Assembly: GCA_964540965.1 (NCBI GenBank)
Contig: CAZIOT010000001.1
Span: 1 to 64,000, forward strand
Origin: JADYZU01 sp964540965
GTDB taxonomy: Bacteria; Pseudomonadota; Alphaproteobacteria; Rhodobacterales; Rhodobacteraceae
Length of the DNA: 64,000 nucleotides
Reading direction: 5' to 3'
Shown one piece after another: positions 1-9,072 of the stretch. The notes beneath the pieces are model-generated. The model was given only the letters and a program-made list of their open reading frames with translations, was not told where the DNA came from and did not search any database. How positions within the stretch are numbered: the first letter of the stretch is position 1; each line of letters starts with the position of its first letter. Position numbers and translations under genes: made by a program.

Positions 1-191
1 GATCTTGAATCAGAACTCACGGCAACGGGGAATCCCCTAAATGAAGACGCCCTCTCGTCGTCCCCGCTCAGCGCCGCCCTTGTGCCGGCGCGGGTCTGCG
101 ACAGCGCGATCAGCCGCGCGGCCTGCTGTTCAGAGACTATTCCCGCCGAAACCGCGGCGCGCAGGTCATCGCCAGTCACGTCGGGGGTCAT
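1..191 (-). CDS. Partial unknown protein downstream of hslV
   Basis: An open frame starts at the ATG at 191 and runs without a stop off the left edge of the window (63 codons seen). Its ATG overlaps the hslV stop as ATGA, so it is the next gene of the hslV operon. The N-terminus begins MTPDVTGDDLRAAVSAG and has an Ala/Arg-rich helical stretch, which resembles the start of a membrane protein that often lies between hslV and hslU in Rhodobacterales. That resemblance is from memory. After about residue 48 the codon usage becomes less GC-rich and the expected FRGF-type segment is only partly recognisable, so the last 40-50 bases at the edge may be divergent or a contig-end artefact. Confidence 0.45.
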   Translation of the reverse strand, partial: MTPDVTGDDLRAAVSAGIVSEQQAARLIALSQTRAGTRAALSGDDERASSFRGFPVAVSSDSR

Positions 192-748
192 GTCGCGGGC
201 AGGCTTTCGACGGTCAGGTTGCCGTTGGTATAGACGCAGATGTCGGCGGCAATCGCCATCGCCTTGCGGGCAATGGCCTCGGCCGGCAGGTTGCTGTCCA
301 TCAGCGCCCGCGCCGCCGCCAGAGCGTAATTCCCGCCCGAACCGATGGCCGCCACGTCATGCTCCGGCTCCAGCACATCCCCCGCTCCGGTGATGACCAG
401 AAGCTGCGCGCCATCGGACACGATCAGCATCGCCTCAAGCTTTTGCAGATATTTGTCGGTGCGCCAGTCCTTGGCCAGTTCCACCGCCGCCCGCGCCAGC
501 TGCCCCGGCGCCGATTCCAGCTTTTTCTCAAGCCGCTCAAGCAGGGTAAAGGCATCGGCGGTCGATCCGGCAAAGCCGGCGATCACCGGATGCCCGCCGG
601 GCATCAGCCGCCGCACCTTGCGCGCGGTGCCCTTGATGACGGTCTGGCCCAGCGATACCTGCCCGTCGCCGGCGATCACCACCTGCCCGCCCTTGCGGAT
701 GCCGATGATCGTCGTGCCGTGCCAGCCGGGAAATCTGTCGTCGGCCAT
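188..748 (-). CDS. hslV: ATP-dependent protease subunit HslV (ClpQ)
   Basis: This is the proteasome-like peptidase subunit of the cytoplasmic HslUV (ClpYQ) protease, which forms a double hexameric ring and degrades unfolded proteins fed by the HslU ATPase. The 186-residue length is normal for the family. The propeptide MADDRFPGWHG ends before Thr12-Thr13 (motif HGTTIIGIRKGG), so Thr12 should be the catalytic nucleophile after processing. The GDGQVSLGQ and GSGGNYALAAARAL motifs are typical. hslU is not in the window but would be expected downstream, past the left edge, because the next gene is coupled by an ATGA overlap. A 75-bp gap separates it from the divergent phosphotransferase gene; no convincing heat-shock promoter was recognised there. 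Confidence 0.97.
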   Translation of the reverse strand: MADDRFPGWHGTTIIGIRKGGQVVIAGDGQVSLGQTVIKGTARKVRRLMPGGHPVIAGFAGSTADAFTLLERLEKKLESAPGQLARAAVELAKDWRTDKYLQKLEAMLIVSDGAQLLVITGAGDVLEPEHDVAAIGSGGNYALAAARALMDSNLPAEAIARKAMAIAADICVYTNGNLTVESLPAT

Positions 749-823
749 TGCGCGCCCCCTGTTTGGTCGCGTCTATATGTGACCGAAGCGGCCGTGCCGC
801 AACCCGCAACGGGGGGATGGGGG

Positions 824-1753
824 ATGAGCCAGGATCGTATCGCAGCCGGGCTGGCCCATTGGCCCGCGCTTGCTGCGCAGGCGGGACTGCCGACCGACGG
901 CTGGACCCCGCGCCTGCTCGCCTCGCGCAAGGACGGCAAGGGCAACCGTATCGTGCTGCGACTGGACCATGCCCTGCATCCGCCGGTGGTTTGCAAGCAA
1001 TCGCTGAACCCGGCCGATATCGCCGCAACTCGGTCGACGGTCCGGTCGCAGACCGCCGCGTCGCGCGCCCTTGCCGGCAATCCCGACGCCGGCGTGCCCG
1101 CGATTGTTGCCAGCCTGCCTGAACAGGGCGTCTTTGCCATGACGGCGGTTGATGGTGAGACCTTGGCGCTGCTTGCCGAACCGGGTCCGCCGCCCGATGC
1201 CCTGCGCCGCGCCGGGATCTGGGTCGATGCCTTTCACCGCATCGGCCCGGTCGAGCCGCGGTCGTTCCAGCCACGCTTCATCGTCAACCATCTGTTGCGC
1301 CTGCGCGACGGCCCCCGCGCCATCGCGCAGCGCGGCAGGTTCGGCGCTCTGGTGGACCGGCTGGCAGCGCGCGCCCCTGCCGTGACCGGCGCCGCGACGG
1401 TGTCGTCACTGCGCCACGGCGATCTGAACGCGCGGAACATCCTGATTGCGCCGGATCGGGTCTGGGGGATCGACCTCGCGGGGGCCGAGACCGGGCCGGT
1501 CGGCTATGACATCGCCCGCCTTCTGGTCGATCTTGCCGAACGCATTCCCGACACGGAACCGGCCGGGATCGGCGCTGGGTTCTTCACCGGCTACAGCCTG
1601 ACCCGGGCGGATGATGCCACGATCCCGTTCCTGATCCTTGCCCGGCTGCTGTCGAACTGGGCGGGGATGCCGGCCGAGGAAGAGCGGATGACCCTGCTGC
1701 AAACCCTGCGGTTTCACCGCATCCGTGCCCTGGCCGAGGCCGGGTTCGCCTGA
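824..1753 (+). CDS. Aminoglycoside-phosphotransferase-fold kinase, substrate unknown
   Basis: A 309-residue protein of the APH/choline-kinase-like fold. The catalytic loop is visible as RHGDLNARNIL (Brenner motif HxDxxxxN) and the metal-binding motif as GIDLAGAE, followed by GYDIARLL. An N-terminal lysine/ATP region with MTAVDGETLA is also present. It is unlike AmgK, which is encoded elsewhere in this window. The ATG at 824 is chosen because the homologous region starts there; the frame stays open upstream but only as antisense to hslV. It is divergent from hslV and convergent with trxA. Sugar, lipopolysaccharide core or small-molecule kinase are all possible; sequence alone does not choose. 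Confidence 0.8.
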   Translation: MSQDRIAAGLAHWPALAAQAGLPTDGWTPRLLASRKDGKGNRIVLRLDHALHPPVVCKQSLNPADIAATRSTVRSQTAASRALAGNPDAGVPAIVASLPEQGVFAMTAVDGETLALLAEPGPPPDALRRAGIWVDAFHRIGPVEPRSFQPRFIVNHLLRLRDGPRAIAQRGRFGALVDRLAARAPAVTGAATVSSLRHGDLNARNILIAPDRVWGIDLAGAETGPVGYDIARLLVDLAERIPDTEPAGIGAGFFTGYSLTRADDATIPFLILARLLSNWAGMPAEEERMTLLQTLRFHRIRALAEAGFA

Positions 1754-1759
1754 CATGCG

Positions 1760-1787
1760 AAAGCCGGCCCCAGGGGGACCGGCCTTT
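1760..1787. terminator. Hairpin between convergent genes
   Basis: The inverted repeat AAAGCCGG...CCGGCCTTT (one bulged base) flanks a G/C-rich loop, just after the phosphotransferase stop and before the trxA stop on the other strand. It can serve as a bidirectional terminator; the T-run is short on both strands. Confidence 0.7.
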
Positions 1788-1807
1788 GCGTTGCGATGGA
1801 TCCGGGC

Positions 1808-2128
1808 CTAGATCGCCGACTGGATCCAGCTTGCCAGCGCGGCCTTGGGCGCAGCGCCGGCGCGATTGGCGACAACCTCGCCATCCTTGAAGATGAACAG
1901 CGCCGGAATGCCGCGCACGCCCATGCGGGCCGGGGCATTGGGGTTTTCATCGACATTGATCTTGGCGATCTTGATCTTGCCGTCATATTCGACGGCCAGT
2001 TCTTCCAGGGCGGGGCCGATCATCCGGCAGGGACCGCACCATTCGGCCCAGAAATCGACGACGACCGGAATCGGCGACTGGCGCACTTCGGCGTCAAAGG
2101 TCGCGTCGGTCACGGGAACGGTGGCCAT
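1808..2128 (-). CDS. trxA: Thioredoxin
   Basis: Cytoplasmic dithiol-disulfide oxidoreductase of 106 residues. The active site WCGPC is at residues 30-34 in the usual DFWAEWCGPCR context and the cis-proline loop is GIPALF. The start is the ATG at 2128 because it has a good ribosome binding site (AAGGAGA, about 7 bases upstream); an in-frame ATG eight codons upstream lacks one. It lies downstream of addA on the same strand with a 58-bp gap, the common Rhodobacterales order addB-addA-trxA, so it may be co-transcribed or have its own promoter in the gap. Likely roles are electron supply to ribonucleotide reductase and methionine sulfoxide reductase. Confidence 0.97.
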   Translation of the reverse strand: MATVPVTDATFDAEVRQSPIPVVVDFWAEWCGPCRMIGPALEELAVEYDGKIKIAKINVDENPNAPARMGVRGIPALFIFKDGEVVANRAGAAPKAALASWIQSAI

Positions 2129-2186
2129 AAGGTCTCTCCTTGGCACGGACATCAGGCTGTGAAGCTAGGAACCGGGTCGGTGAAGG

Positions 2187-5100
2187 TCAAGCGGGCGCTG
2201 CCCTTTGCAACGCCGCCATGACAAGCGCGCGGGGCAGGGGCATCACTGTCGCATCCGCCGTCCACAGGATCGCGGTTTCCACCACGCGGTCAGGCCAGAT
2301 CTGTTGCACCGCAAGGGCATAGGCGCCCATCTGCCGCAGGATGCCCTCGGGCACTTCGGCAGCGTTTCGCGGCACGACGCGGTTTGTCTTGTAATCGACG
2401 ACAATCGCGCGGTCGTCGCGCAGGATCAGCCGGTCGATCAGGCCGGTGACGCGGCGGCCGTCGGGCAGGGGGGCCGTCACCATGATCTCGGTCAGCGCCG
2501 GTTCCGCAAGCAGGTCCATGTCGGCCATGGCCAGCACATCGGCAATCAGCCCCTCGGTCGCGCCAAGAAGGTCGCGGTCGGGCGACCCGTCGATCAGGCT
2601 GCGGGCAAGATCGGCGCGCCGGTCGGCCGCGGCGGCGGGCAGGTGTTCCAGCAAGAGATGGATGAGCGAACCGCGCGCCATCGCCGCCTCGCCTTCGTCG
2701 GGGTCGGTGTCACCGGGAAGGATCTTTGCCCCGCCAAGGCCCGAGGGGGTGATGGGGGTCGCGGCTATTTCCGGCAGGGTCTCGACGGGCGCAAATTCCG
2801 CAGAAACAGGCTCTGGACCGCTTGTCAGAGACTGCTTTCCTTCAATCGGCCCGCTGTCCCAATCGCCGTTCTCCAGCCGCAGTCCCGGCCCGCCGGGCAT
2901 CTCGGCAACCGCAGCCCCGGCCCGCTCCAGCCCCTCGGCCACCATCGCATGCCAGCTTTCGCCGCCGACCCCGGTTTCACCCGCCGCGGCGACGATCAGC
3001 CAGCTTTCGGCGCGGGTCATCGCGACATAAAGCAGGCGCCGACGCTCCTCCTCCTCTTTCCGCTTCGCCTCGTCACGGATGGCGGTCTGCGCCGCGGTCG
3101 CCTCGCCCGAAGGCGCGGCCCAGACCGGATGGCCGCCGATGCTGACGATGGTGCCGCGGCCGCGCAGCTGGCGCTTGGCGGTATCGGGCAGGATGACGAT
3201 CGGCGCCTCGAGCCCCTTGGACCCGTGCACCGTCATCACCCGGATTGAATCGCCGCGTCCCTCCATCTGCCGTTTCAGGTCGGTCTCGTCGGTCTGCATC
3301 CAGTCGACAAATCCGGTCAGCCCCGGCACCGCGCCCTGTTCAAAGGCCAGCGCCTGCGCCATCAGCGCGTCGATGCCATCCTCGGCCTCGGTCCCCAGCC
3401 GGGCGATCAGCCGGCGGCGGCCGTCATGGCGGATCAGCAGGCGGGCGATCAGGTCGTAGGGCCGCAGGAAATCGGCCTGCCCGCGCAGGTCGTCAAGGAT
3501 CGCCAGCGTCCCGGCCCGGCCGCTGCCGCGCAGGGCCTGCCACAGGCTGGCCCCCTGCGGGCGAAAGGCGGCAAGGCGGTAAAGCTCTTCCTCGCTCCAG
3601 CCGAACAGGGGGGAACGCAGGGCAGAGGCAAGCGACAGGTCGTCCTCGGCCATCGCCAGAAAGCGCAGGGTGGCGCCGATGTCGCGCACGGCAAGTTCGG
3701 CACCGACCCGCAGCCTGTCGGCCCCGGCCACCCGCAGGCCGCGCGCCTTAAGCTCGCGGATGATGTCGGTGAACAGGTCGGACCGCCGCTGCACAAGGAT
3801 GAGGATATCGCCTTCGTGGACCGGGCGAAGGTTGCTGCCGCTGCCGGTCGGGATCAGCGCCGTGCCGACCATCTCCTGCACCCTGTCGGCAATCCGTTCA
3901 GCCAGAATCCGGCGGTGATGGCGCTTGCCGACGCGATCCATCGGCTCGGTCCAGTGGCGGTCGTCGGCGTCCTTGGGCGCCTCGGGCACCGGCGGCCACA
4001 GGTCGACGCGCCCCGGCATGTCGGCCTTGAACGCCCGATGCTGCGGTGCGTCCCGGCCAAGGCCGGCCAGATGCGGCCCCTGAAACACCTCATCCACCGC
4101 GCGCAGCACCGACGGTGCCGAGCGGAAGGAATGCAGCAGGCTGCCGGTTTCCAGGCTGTCGCCGATGCGCGCCAGTTCCGCCGCGAAATGCGCCTGCATC
4201 CGGTCGAACGCCTCGGGGTCGGCGCCCTGGAAGGAATAGATCGACTGCTTGAGGTCGCCGACGACAAAGATCGTCCGCCTGACATCGTCGCGTGCGCCCT
4301 GACCGGCCGCGAATTCCTGCGTCAGGCCGCGCACCACCGCCCATTGTTCGGGCGAGGTATCCTGCGCCTCGTCGACAAGGATGTGGTCGATGCCGCCGTC
4401 CAGCTTGAACAGCACCCATTGCGCGACCGCCGGATCCTCAAGCAGCCGCCGCGCCCGGCTGATGAGGTCGTCGAAATCCAAGAGCCCGCGCCGCGCCTTG
4501 GCCGCCTCGTAGAGGGTGACGAAACGATGGGCGAAATCATGCAGCGCGCGGGCGCGGAGCAGGGCGACAAGGCCAAGACGCACCGGCCGCGCCGCCGCCA
4601 CCCTCTCCATATAGTCGTCCAGTTCGGCGATCAGTTCGGGGTCCTTGTCCCGGCTGCCAGAGGTGGGAAACGCGCCGGTTCTGGCGCTGAAGGGTTCTTG
4701 CCTTCTGGTCGTCTCGCCCCAGAGCAACAGGTTTTCCAGCACCGGCAGGTCCGCCGCCGTGCCGGTGATACCCGCCAGCTTGTCCGCCGCCTTAACGTCA
4801 TTGGTGCTGCCCGCGGCGCAAAGGGCCTGCACCCGGCGCAACAGGTCGCGCGCATCGTCGGACAGAAGATCGGCAATCAGCGCGGCCATGCTGTCGGTCG
4901 CGGCCAGCCCCAGTTCGGAACGCAACCCGGACTCGTCGAAGGGCTGCGCAAACAGCGCGCCCCGGCTGCAGATTTCGGCAAGGAGCGGTTCAAGGTCGTC
5001 ACCGCCGGCAAGGCGCAGGAAGGCGTCCAGCACGGTACGGTCGGGACCATCGGCCATGCGGTCCAGGATCCCGGCCCGCAAAAGCGTGCCGCTGCGGTCG

Positions 5101-5543
5101 TCCATCTCGCTGAATTGCGGCGTCACCCCGGCCTCAAGCGGAAAGCGCCGCAGCAGCCCGGCGCAGAAGGCGTGGATCGTCTGGATGCGCAGGCCGCCCG
5201 GCACCTCCATCGCCTGCGCGAACAGCCGGCGGGCGCGCACCAGCGCCCCGGTCGCCGCCCCCACGGGTTCGCCCAGTTCGGCCAGCGCCAGACGCAATTC
5301 GGCATCGGGAAGCATCGCCCAGGTGCCCAGCCGGCGGAACAGACGGTTCTGCATCTCGGCCGCGGCGGCCTTGGTGTAGGTCAGGCACAGGATGTTCTGC
5401 GGATCGCTGCCCGACAAAAGCAGCCGCGCCACCCGGTCGGTCAGCACCCGCGTCTTGCCCGACCCCGCATTCGCCGCCAGCCAGGTCGAGGCATCGGGCC
5501 GCGCCGCGCGCAGCTGGGCCAGGGTCGCATCGTCGCGGATCAT
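2187..5543 (-). CDS. addA: Double-strand break repair helicase-nuclease AddA
   Basis: The 1118-residue large subunit of AddAB, the alphaproteobacterial counterpart of RecBCD, which processes DNA ends for RecA-dependent recombination. Residues 23-31 carry the Walker A motif AANAGSGKT; HILVDEAQDTSPEQW is the helicase motif II of UvrD-like enzymes; FVVGDLKQSIYSFQGA is motif III; TVHGSKGLEAPIVIL is motif V; RRLLYVAMTRA is motif VI. The C-terminus has the RecB-type nuclease motif GLIDRL...VDYKTNR. The ATG at 5543 overlaps the addB stop as ATGA, so the two subunits are translationally coupled. The frame is open further upstream, but that stretch is the antisense of addB. Confidence 0.97.
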   Translation of the reverse strand: MIRDDATLAQLRAARPDASTWLAANAGSGKTRVLTDRVARLLLSGSDPQNILCLTYTKAAAAEMQNRLFRRLGTWAMLPDAELRLALAELGEPVGAATGALVRARRLFAQAMEVPGGLRIQTIHAFCAGLLRRFPLEAGVTPQFSEMDDRSGTLLRAGILDRMADGPDRTVLDAFLRLAGGDDLEPLLAEICSRGALFAQPFDESGLRSELGLAATDSMAALIADLLSDDARDLLRRVQALCAAGSTNDVKAADKLAGITGTAADLPVLENLLLWGETTRRQEPFSARTGAFPTSGSRDKDPELIAELDDYMERVAAARPVRLGLVALLRARALHDFAHRFVTLYEAAKARRGLLDFDDLISRARRLLEDPAVAQWVLFKLDGGIDHILVDEAQDTSPEQWAVVRGLTQEFAAGQGARDDVRRTIFVVGDLKQSIYSFQGADPEAFDRMQAHFAAELARIGDSLETGSLLHSFRSAPSVLRAVDEVFQGPHLAGLGRDAPQHRAFKADMPGRVDLWPPVPEAPKDADDRHWTEPMDRVGKRHHRRILAERIADRVQEMVGTALIPTGSGSNLRPVHEGDILILVQRRSDLFTDIIRELKARGLRVAGADRLRVGAELAVRDIGATLRFLAMAEDDLSLASALRSPLFGWSEEELYRLAAFRPQGASLWQALRGSGRAGTLAILDDLRGQADFLRPYDLIARLLIRHDGRRRLIARLGTEAEDGIDALMAQALAFEQGAVPGLTGFVDWMQTDETDLKRQMEGRGDSIRVMTVHGSKGLEAPIVILPDTAKRQLRGRGTIVSIGGHPVWAAPSGEATAAQTAIRDEAKRKEEEERRRLLYVAMTRAESWLIVAAAGETGVGGESWHAMVAEGLERAGAAVAEMPGGPGLRLENGDWDSGPIEGKQSLTSGPEPVSAEFAPVETLPEIAATPITPSGLGGAKILPGDTDPDEGEAAMARGSLIHLLLEHLPAAAADRRADLARSLIDGSPDRDLLGATEGLIADVLAMADMDLLAEPALTEIMVTAPLPDGRRVTGLIDRLILRDDRAIVVDYKTNRVVPRNAAEVPEGILRQMGAYALAVQQIWPDRVVETAILWTADATVMPLPRALVMAALQRAAPA

Positions 5544-8413
5544 TCGAACACCTGAAGGCTGGGGTCGTCCGACCCGTCCCATTCGCCAAAGCGCGACAGA
5601 TGGTCGAAATCGCCGCTCCGCGCCTCCGACTCCACCGCCATCCGCGCGGTATAGCCGCGGGCCGGATCGGCCCAGGCAGTCAAAAGGGCGGCGAGTTCCG
5701 CCCAGATCTGTGCGGGCGGATGATCGGCCAGCGGCGCCGGCACCTCGACGGGTTTTGACCCCAGCCCGATATAGGCGGCACCCGCCACCTCCATCGGCTT
5801 GCCGCCAAAGGCGCCCCAACTGGCCATCGCCGCCTCGATCAGCAACTGCTTGTCAAAGGCGCGCTGCTGCTTTTCGGTCGGTGGGGTGCCGGTCTTGTAG
5901 TCATAGATCAGCGCAGCGCCCTCAGGCGTCAGGTCGATACGGTCGGCCTCGGCGGTGACATCGACGCCGGTGGCGCCGACCGTGACCTGCCCGCGCTGTT
6001 CGTAAAACTGCGGCCGGCCCCGCTCCCGGCGCGCGTGTTCGGTTTCCACGAACCAGTCGGCGACGCGGGCCAGCCGCGCCAGCCACATCCGCCGAGCCGC
6101 GGGCCAGGGGCAATCGCGGTCAAGCACACGTTCGGCGGTGGCAAGCAGGGTCTGCGCGGCATCGGGATCGGCGGGGTCGAAGCCGGCCTGCATCACCTCC
6201 TCGAACACCCGATGCAGGATCGTGCCGCGCAGCGCGGCATCGGGGGCGGTGGTCAGCGGATCAAGCGGGCGCAGGCGCAGCACCTGCCCGGCATAGACGG
6301 CATAGGGATCGCGCAGCAGGGTTTCGACCGACGACACTGACAGCCGTTTCGGTCGCCTGTCGGCCGGCGGGCTGGGCGAGGGTCGCGGTTCCGGCTCGAC
6401 CCGTTCCGCAGGCAGGGACAGCGATTGTGCCGCGGCAATCCAGCGCCGCCCCTCGGTCCGCATCCTGTCCAGCGCCGCAGGCCCGCCCTGCGCCGGCAGG
6501 CCAGAGAGCAGGTTGGTCAGCCGCGCGATCCAGCGCGACGGCACGGTTTCGGCCGAGTCGGATTTGAGCGCGCGGGTGATCCAGACCTCGCCCGCCGCCA
6601 TCGCCTGCTGATAGTCATGCGCCGCCAGCCCGATCTGCCGTTCCGGCAAAAGCAGCCCGGCCCGCAGCCGCATCGCCCGGTTCAGCCAGGGGTCAGGCGC
6701 CGGCAGGCCGGGCCATGTGCCGTCGTTCAGCCCGCCCAGGATCACCAGATCGGCGACGCATTCCCGCGCCTCGCGCGGGCCAAGGATGCGGACAAGGGGA
6801 TGCGCTCCTTCGGGCTGGCGCACCTGTTCGCCGGCGATCAGGTCGTCGAACAGCGCGGCATAATCGGTCCCGTCCATCGCACCGCCGGCATCGGCGTGAC
6901 GCTGCAGCAGGTCGCAGACCTCGCGCGCCTTGCGGCCCGCCGCTTCGTCCCACAGCCCGCCGGTGCCGGTGGCCTGCGACCCGGCGGCAAGCCGTCCGGC
7001 AAGGTCCAGATGCTGCGCCGCATAGTCGGCCAGCGGCAGCGCCGCGTCCGTCCACAACCAGGTCAGCGCGCCGCCCAGCCAGTCGCGCCATTCCGGCGTG
7101 CCGATTCCCGCCAGCGCCGCGGCATCGGGATAGGGCGGCCCGTCCGACCGCAGCCGCCGTTCAAGCCGCAGGCTGTTCAGCACATGGTCGCCGCGCCCGG
7201 CCCCGGAATGGCAAAGAGGATGCTTGAGCAGCGACACCAGCCCTTCGGCGGTGACATTGCCGCGCAATCGGGCGATCTGGCGCAGAAAGCGGCCGGGCGG
7301 CGACAGCGGCAGCGGCTGGCCGGCGCTGTCGTCGGGCACGATCCGCCAGCGGTCAAGCGCCGCGGTCACCTGCCGCGTCAGCATCCGGTCGGGCGTGATC
7401 AGCACCGCGCTTTGCCCCGCCGCGACAGCGGCTCGCAGGCGCAGGGCGATCACCTCGGCCTCGATCCGGGGCGAGGGCGCCTCGGCCAGAACCATCCCGG
7501 CGGTGGCGGCGGCAAGATTGCCCAGTTCCGGCCCCTCTGAGATCCAGCGGTCGGTGACCGGCGCCGGGCGCAGCGACAGCGAGACAAGGCGGTTGCGCGC
7601 CGGCGCCGGACTGCGGGCATCCGTCCAGCGGGCGATCTGCCCCGGCGCGATTCCCAGCCGGTCGGCCAGCCGGCGAAAGCGGTATTGCGGATGATCCTCG
7701 GCCGCGCGGGCATCGGCCAGACTGTCCCAACCCTGCGCCGGCAGGTCGAAATCGAACCCCGGCAGCACCACCCAACCGCGCGGCAGCCGCGCCACCGTCT
7801 CGATCAGCAGCGCGGTTGTGCCGCGCGATCCGGTGGATCCGGCGACGACCACCGGATGGGCGGGGGGCTCCGCCTCCCATCCTGCGGCCAGCCGCGTCAG
7901 GGCAAGGCGCCGCCGCCCCTCGGCATCCAGACCGCCGCTGGCAGTATATTGCTGCACGATGGCAAGGAACCGCAGCGCCCGCGCCCAATGCCCCGACTGG
8001 TCGGTGACATCGAGCGTCGCCAGCGCCGCAGGGTCGATCCCTTCGTCCTGCATCTCGGCCATCAGGGCGGCGAGCCCTTCGGCCAGGGCAAAGGCGCTGT
8101 CGCGTGGTGCAATGCCCGGTTCGGTGTCGATCAGCGCCGCGACCAGCCGGGCAAGGTCAAGCTGGCGGCGCAGGCCCGGCACCGCCGGTGGCAGGGCCGG
8201 GTCGTCGATCCCGGTCACCAGCCGCAGCCGCGGGATCATCCGCGCCGTCCCGGTTTCAAAGGCCGAGCGGATCGCCCGCGCCATGCGCGGCGAGTTGGCA
8301 TAGATGACCACCTGCGCCCAGTCCTCGGGCCGGGCATCGGGCATCCGTTCGGCCAGCCCGCGCACCAGTTCGGCGGCGAAATCCACGCCGGGGGGCAGGG
8401 CGAACAGCGTCAT
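5540..8413 (-). CDS. addB: Double-strand break repair protein AddB
   Basis: The 957-residue second AddAB subunit. The C-terminal nuclease is clear: LRGTILHRVFEEVM followed by YDYKTGTPP, the RecB-like GxxD/DYK signature. The N-terminal part has the alphaproteobacterial AddB layout, with VAGSTGSRGTTALLI in place of a normal helicase P-loop, so helicase activity is expected only from AddA. The start is the ATG at 8413 (MTLFALPPG), which overlaps the murU stop as ATGA; an upstream extension would run into murU. It sits between murU and addA with overlaps on both sides, a strictly coupled chain. Confidence 0.95.
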   Translation of the reverse strand: MTLFALPPGVDFAAELVRGLAERMPDARPEDWAQVVIYANSPRMARAIRSAFETGTARMIPRLRLVTGIDDPALPPAVPGLRRQLDLARLVAALIDTEPGIAPRDSAFALAEGLAALMAEMQDEGIDPAALATLDVTDQSGHWARALRFLAIVQQYTASGGLDAEGRRRLALTRLAAGWEAEPPAHPVVVAGSTGSRGTTALLIETVARLPRGWVVLPGFDFDLPAQGWDSLADARAAEDHPQYRFRRLADRLGIAPGQIARWTDARSPAPARNRLVSLSLRPAPVTDRWISEGPELGNLAAATAGMVLAEAPSPRIEAEVIALRLRAAVAAGQSAVLITPDRMLTRQVTAALDRWRIVPDDSAGQPLPLSPPGRFLRQIARLRGNVTAEGLVSLLKHPLCHSGAGRGDHVLNSLRLERRLRSDGPPYPDAAALAGIGTPEWRDWLGGALTWLWTDAALPLADYAAQHLDLAGRLAAGSQATGTGGLWDEAAGRKAREVCDLLQRHADAGGAMDGTDYAALFDDLIAGEQVRQPEGAHPLVRILGPREARECVADLVILGGLNDGTWPGLPAPDPWLNRAMRLRAGLLLPERQIGLAAHDYQQAMAAGEVWITRALKSDSAETVPSRWIARLTNLLSGLPAQGGPAALDRMRTEGRRWIAAAQSLSLPAERVEPEPRPSPSPPADRRPKRLSVSSVETLLRDPYAVYAGQVLRLRPLDPLTTAPDAALRGTILHRVFEEVMQAGFDPADPDAAQTLLATAERVLDRDCPWPAARRMWLARLARVADWFVETEHARRERGRPQFYEQRGQVTVGATGVDVTAEADRIDLTPEGAALIYDYKTGTPPTEKQQRAFDKQLLIEAAMASWGAFGGKPMEVAGAAYIGLGSKPVEVPAPLADHPPAQIWAELAALLTAWADPARGYTARMAVESEARSGDFDHLSRFGEWDGSDDPSLQVFE

Positions 8414-9072
8414 CGAAGCAGTCCTTCGGCAAGGGCGATGCTTTCGGGGCGGCCGACGTCGCACCATTGCCCGTCATAAACGACGCCGAACAGGGTGCCG
8501 CGCGCGATCATCCCGTCCCAGACCCGGTTGAGCGAAAAGGCCGCCTCGGGGATGGTGGCAAGCGTCCCGGTATGCAGGATCTGCGCCCCGGAATAGACCA
8601 GCCCCGGCCCGCGCGTCAGCCGGCCCTCAGGCCCGGCGATGAAATCGCCATTGCCGCGGTGGCCGATGGCCCGGTCCTGCGGGATCAGAAGAAGCAGTGC
8701 CTCCATCCCCTCGCGCCAGTGATCCGCCAGCACTGTCAATGGGTTGGGCCCGCGCCAGACCGCATCGCTGTTCAGCGTGAACACCGGATCGCCGTCCAGA
8801 AGCGGCAGGGCCGCGCGCAGGCCGCCGCCGGTTTCCAGCAGCGCCGCGGTTTCGTCGGCGATCCGCACCGCGCGCCCGGCAAGATGATCGCGCATCTGCT
8901 GGGCAAGGTAATGCACGTTCACCACCACCCGCAGCCCGGCACACAGGTCTAGCGCATGGTCGATCAGCGGACGCCCGGCGACCTGCACCAGCGGCTTGGG
9001 CCGGTCGCGGGTCAGTTCCCCCATCCGCGTGCCCAGCCCGGCGGCAAAGACCATCACCGCCGTGGGCCTCAT
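8410..9072 (-). CDS. murU: N-acetylmuramate-1-phosphate uridylyltransferase MurU
   Basis: A 220-residue nucleotidyltransferase that makes UDP-MurNAc from MurNAc-1-phosphate and UTP in the peptidoglycan recycling bypass that avoids de novo, fosfomycin-sensitive synthesis. The N-terminus has the pyrophosphorylase signature AAGLGTRMGELTRDRPKPL and later LLETGGGLRAAL and LNSDAVW. Length and motifs fit the MurU family better than the larger RmlA or GalU enzymes. The assignment is reinforced by the partner kinase AmgK immediately upstream with an ATGA overlap. The downstream gene addB also overlaps. Confidence 0.9.
   Translation of the reverse strand: MRPTAVMVFAAGLGTRMGELTRDRPKPLVQVAGRPLIDHALDLCAGLRVVVNVHYLAQQMRDHLAGRAVRIADETAALLETGGGLRAALPLLDGDPVFTLNSDAVWRGPNPLTVLADHWREGMEALLLLIPQDRAIGHRGNGDFIAGPEGRLTRGPGLVYSGAQILHTGTLATIPEAAFSLNRVWDGMIARGTLFGVVYDGQWCDVGRPESIALAEGLLR

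Noticed and set aside
2205..5555. Long plus-strand open frames of 347 and 709 codons opposite addA
   Set aside because: They are antisense to a fully recognised AddA and consist of GC-rich shadow sequence with no motif.
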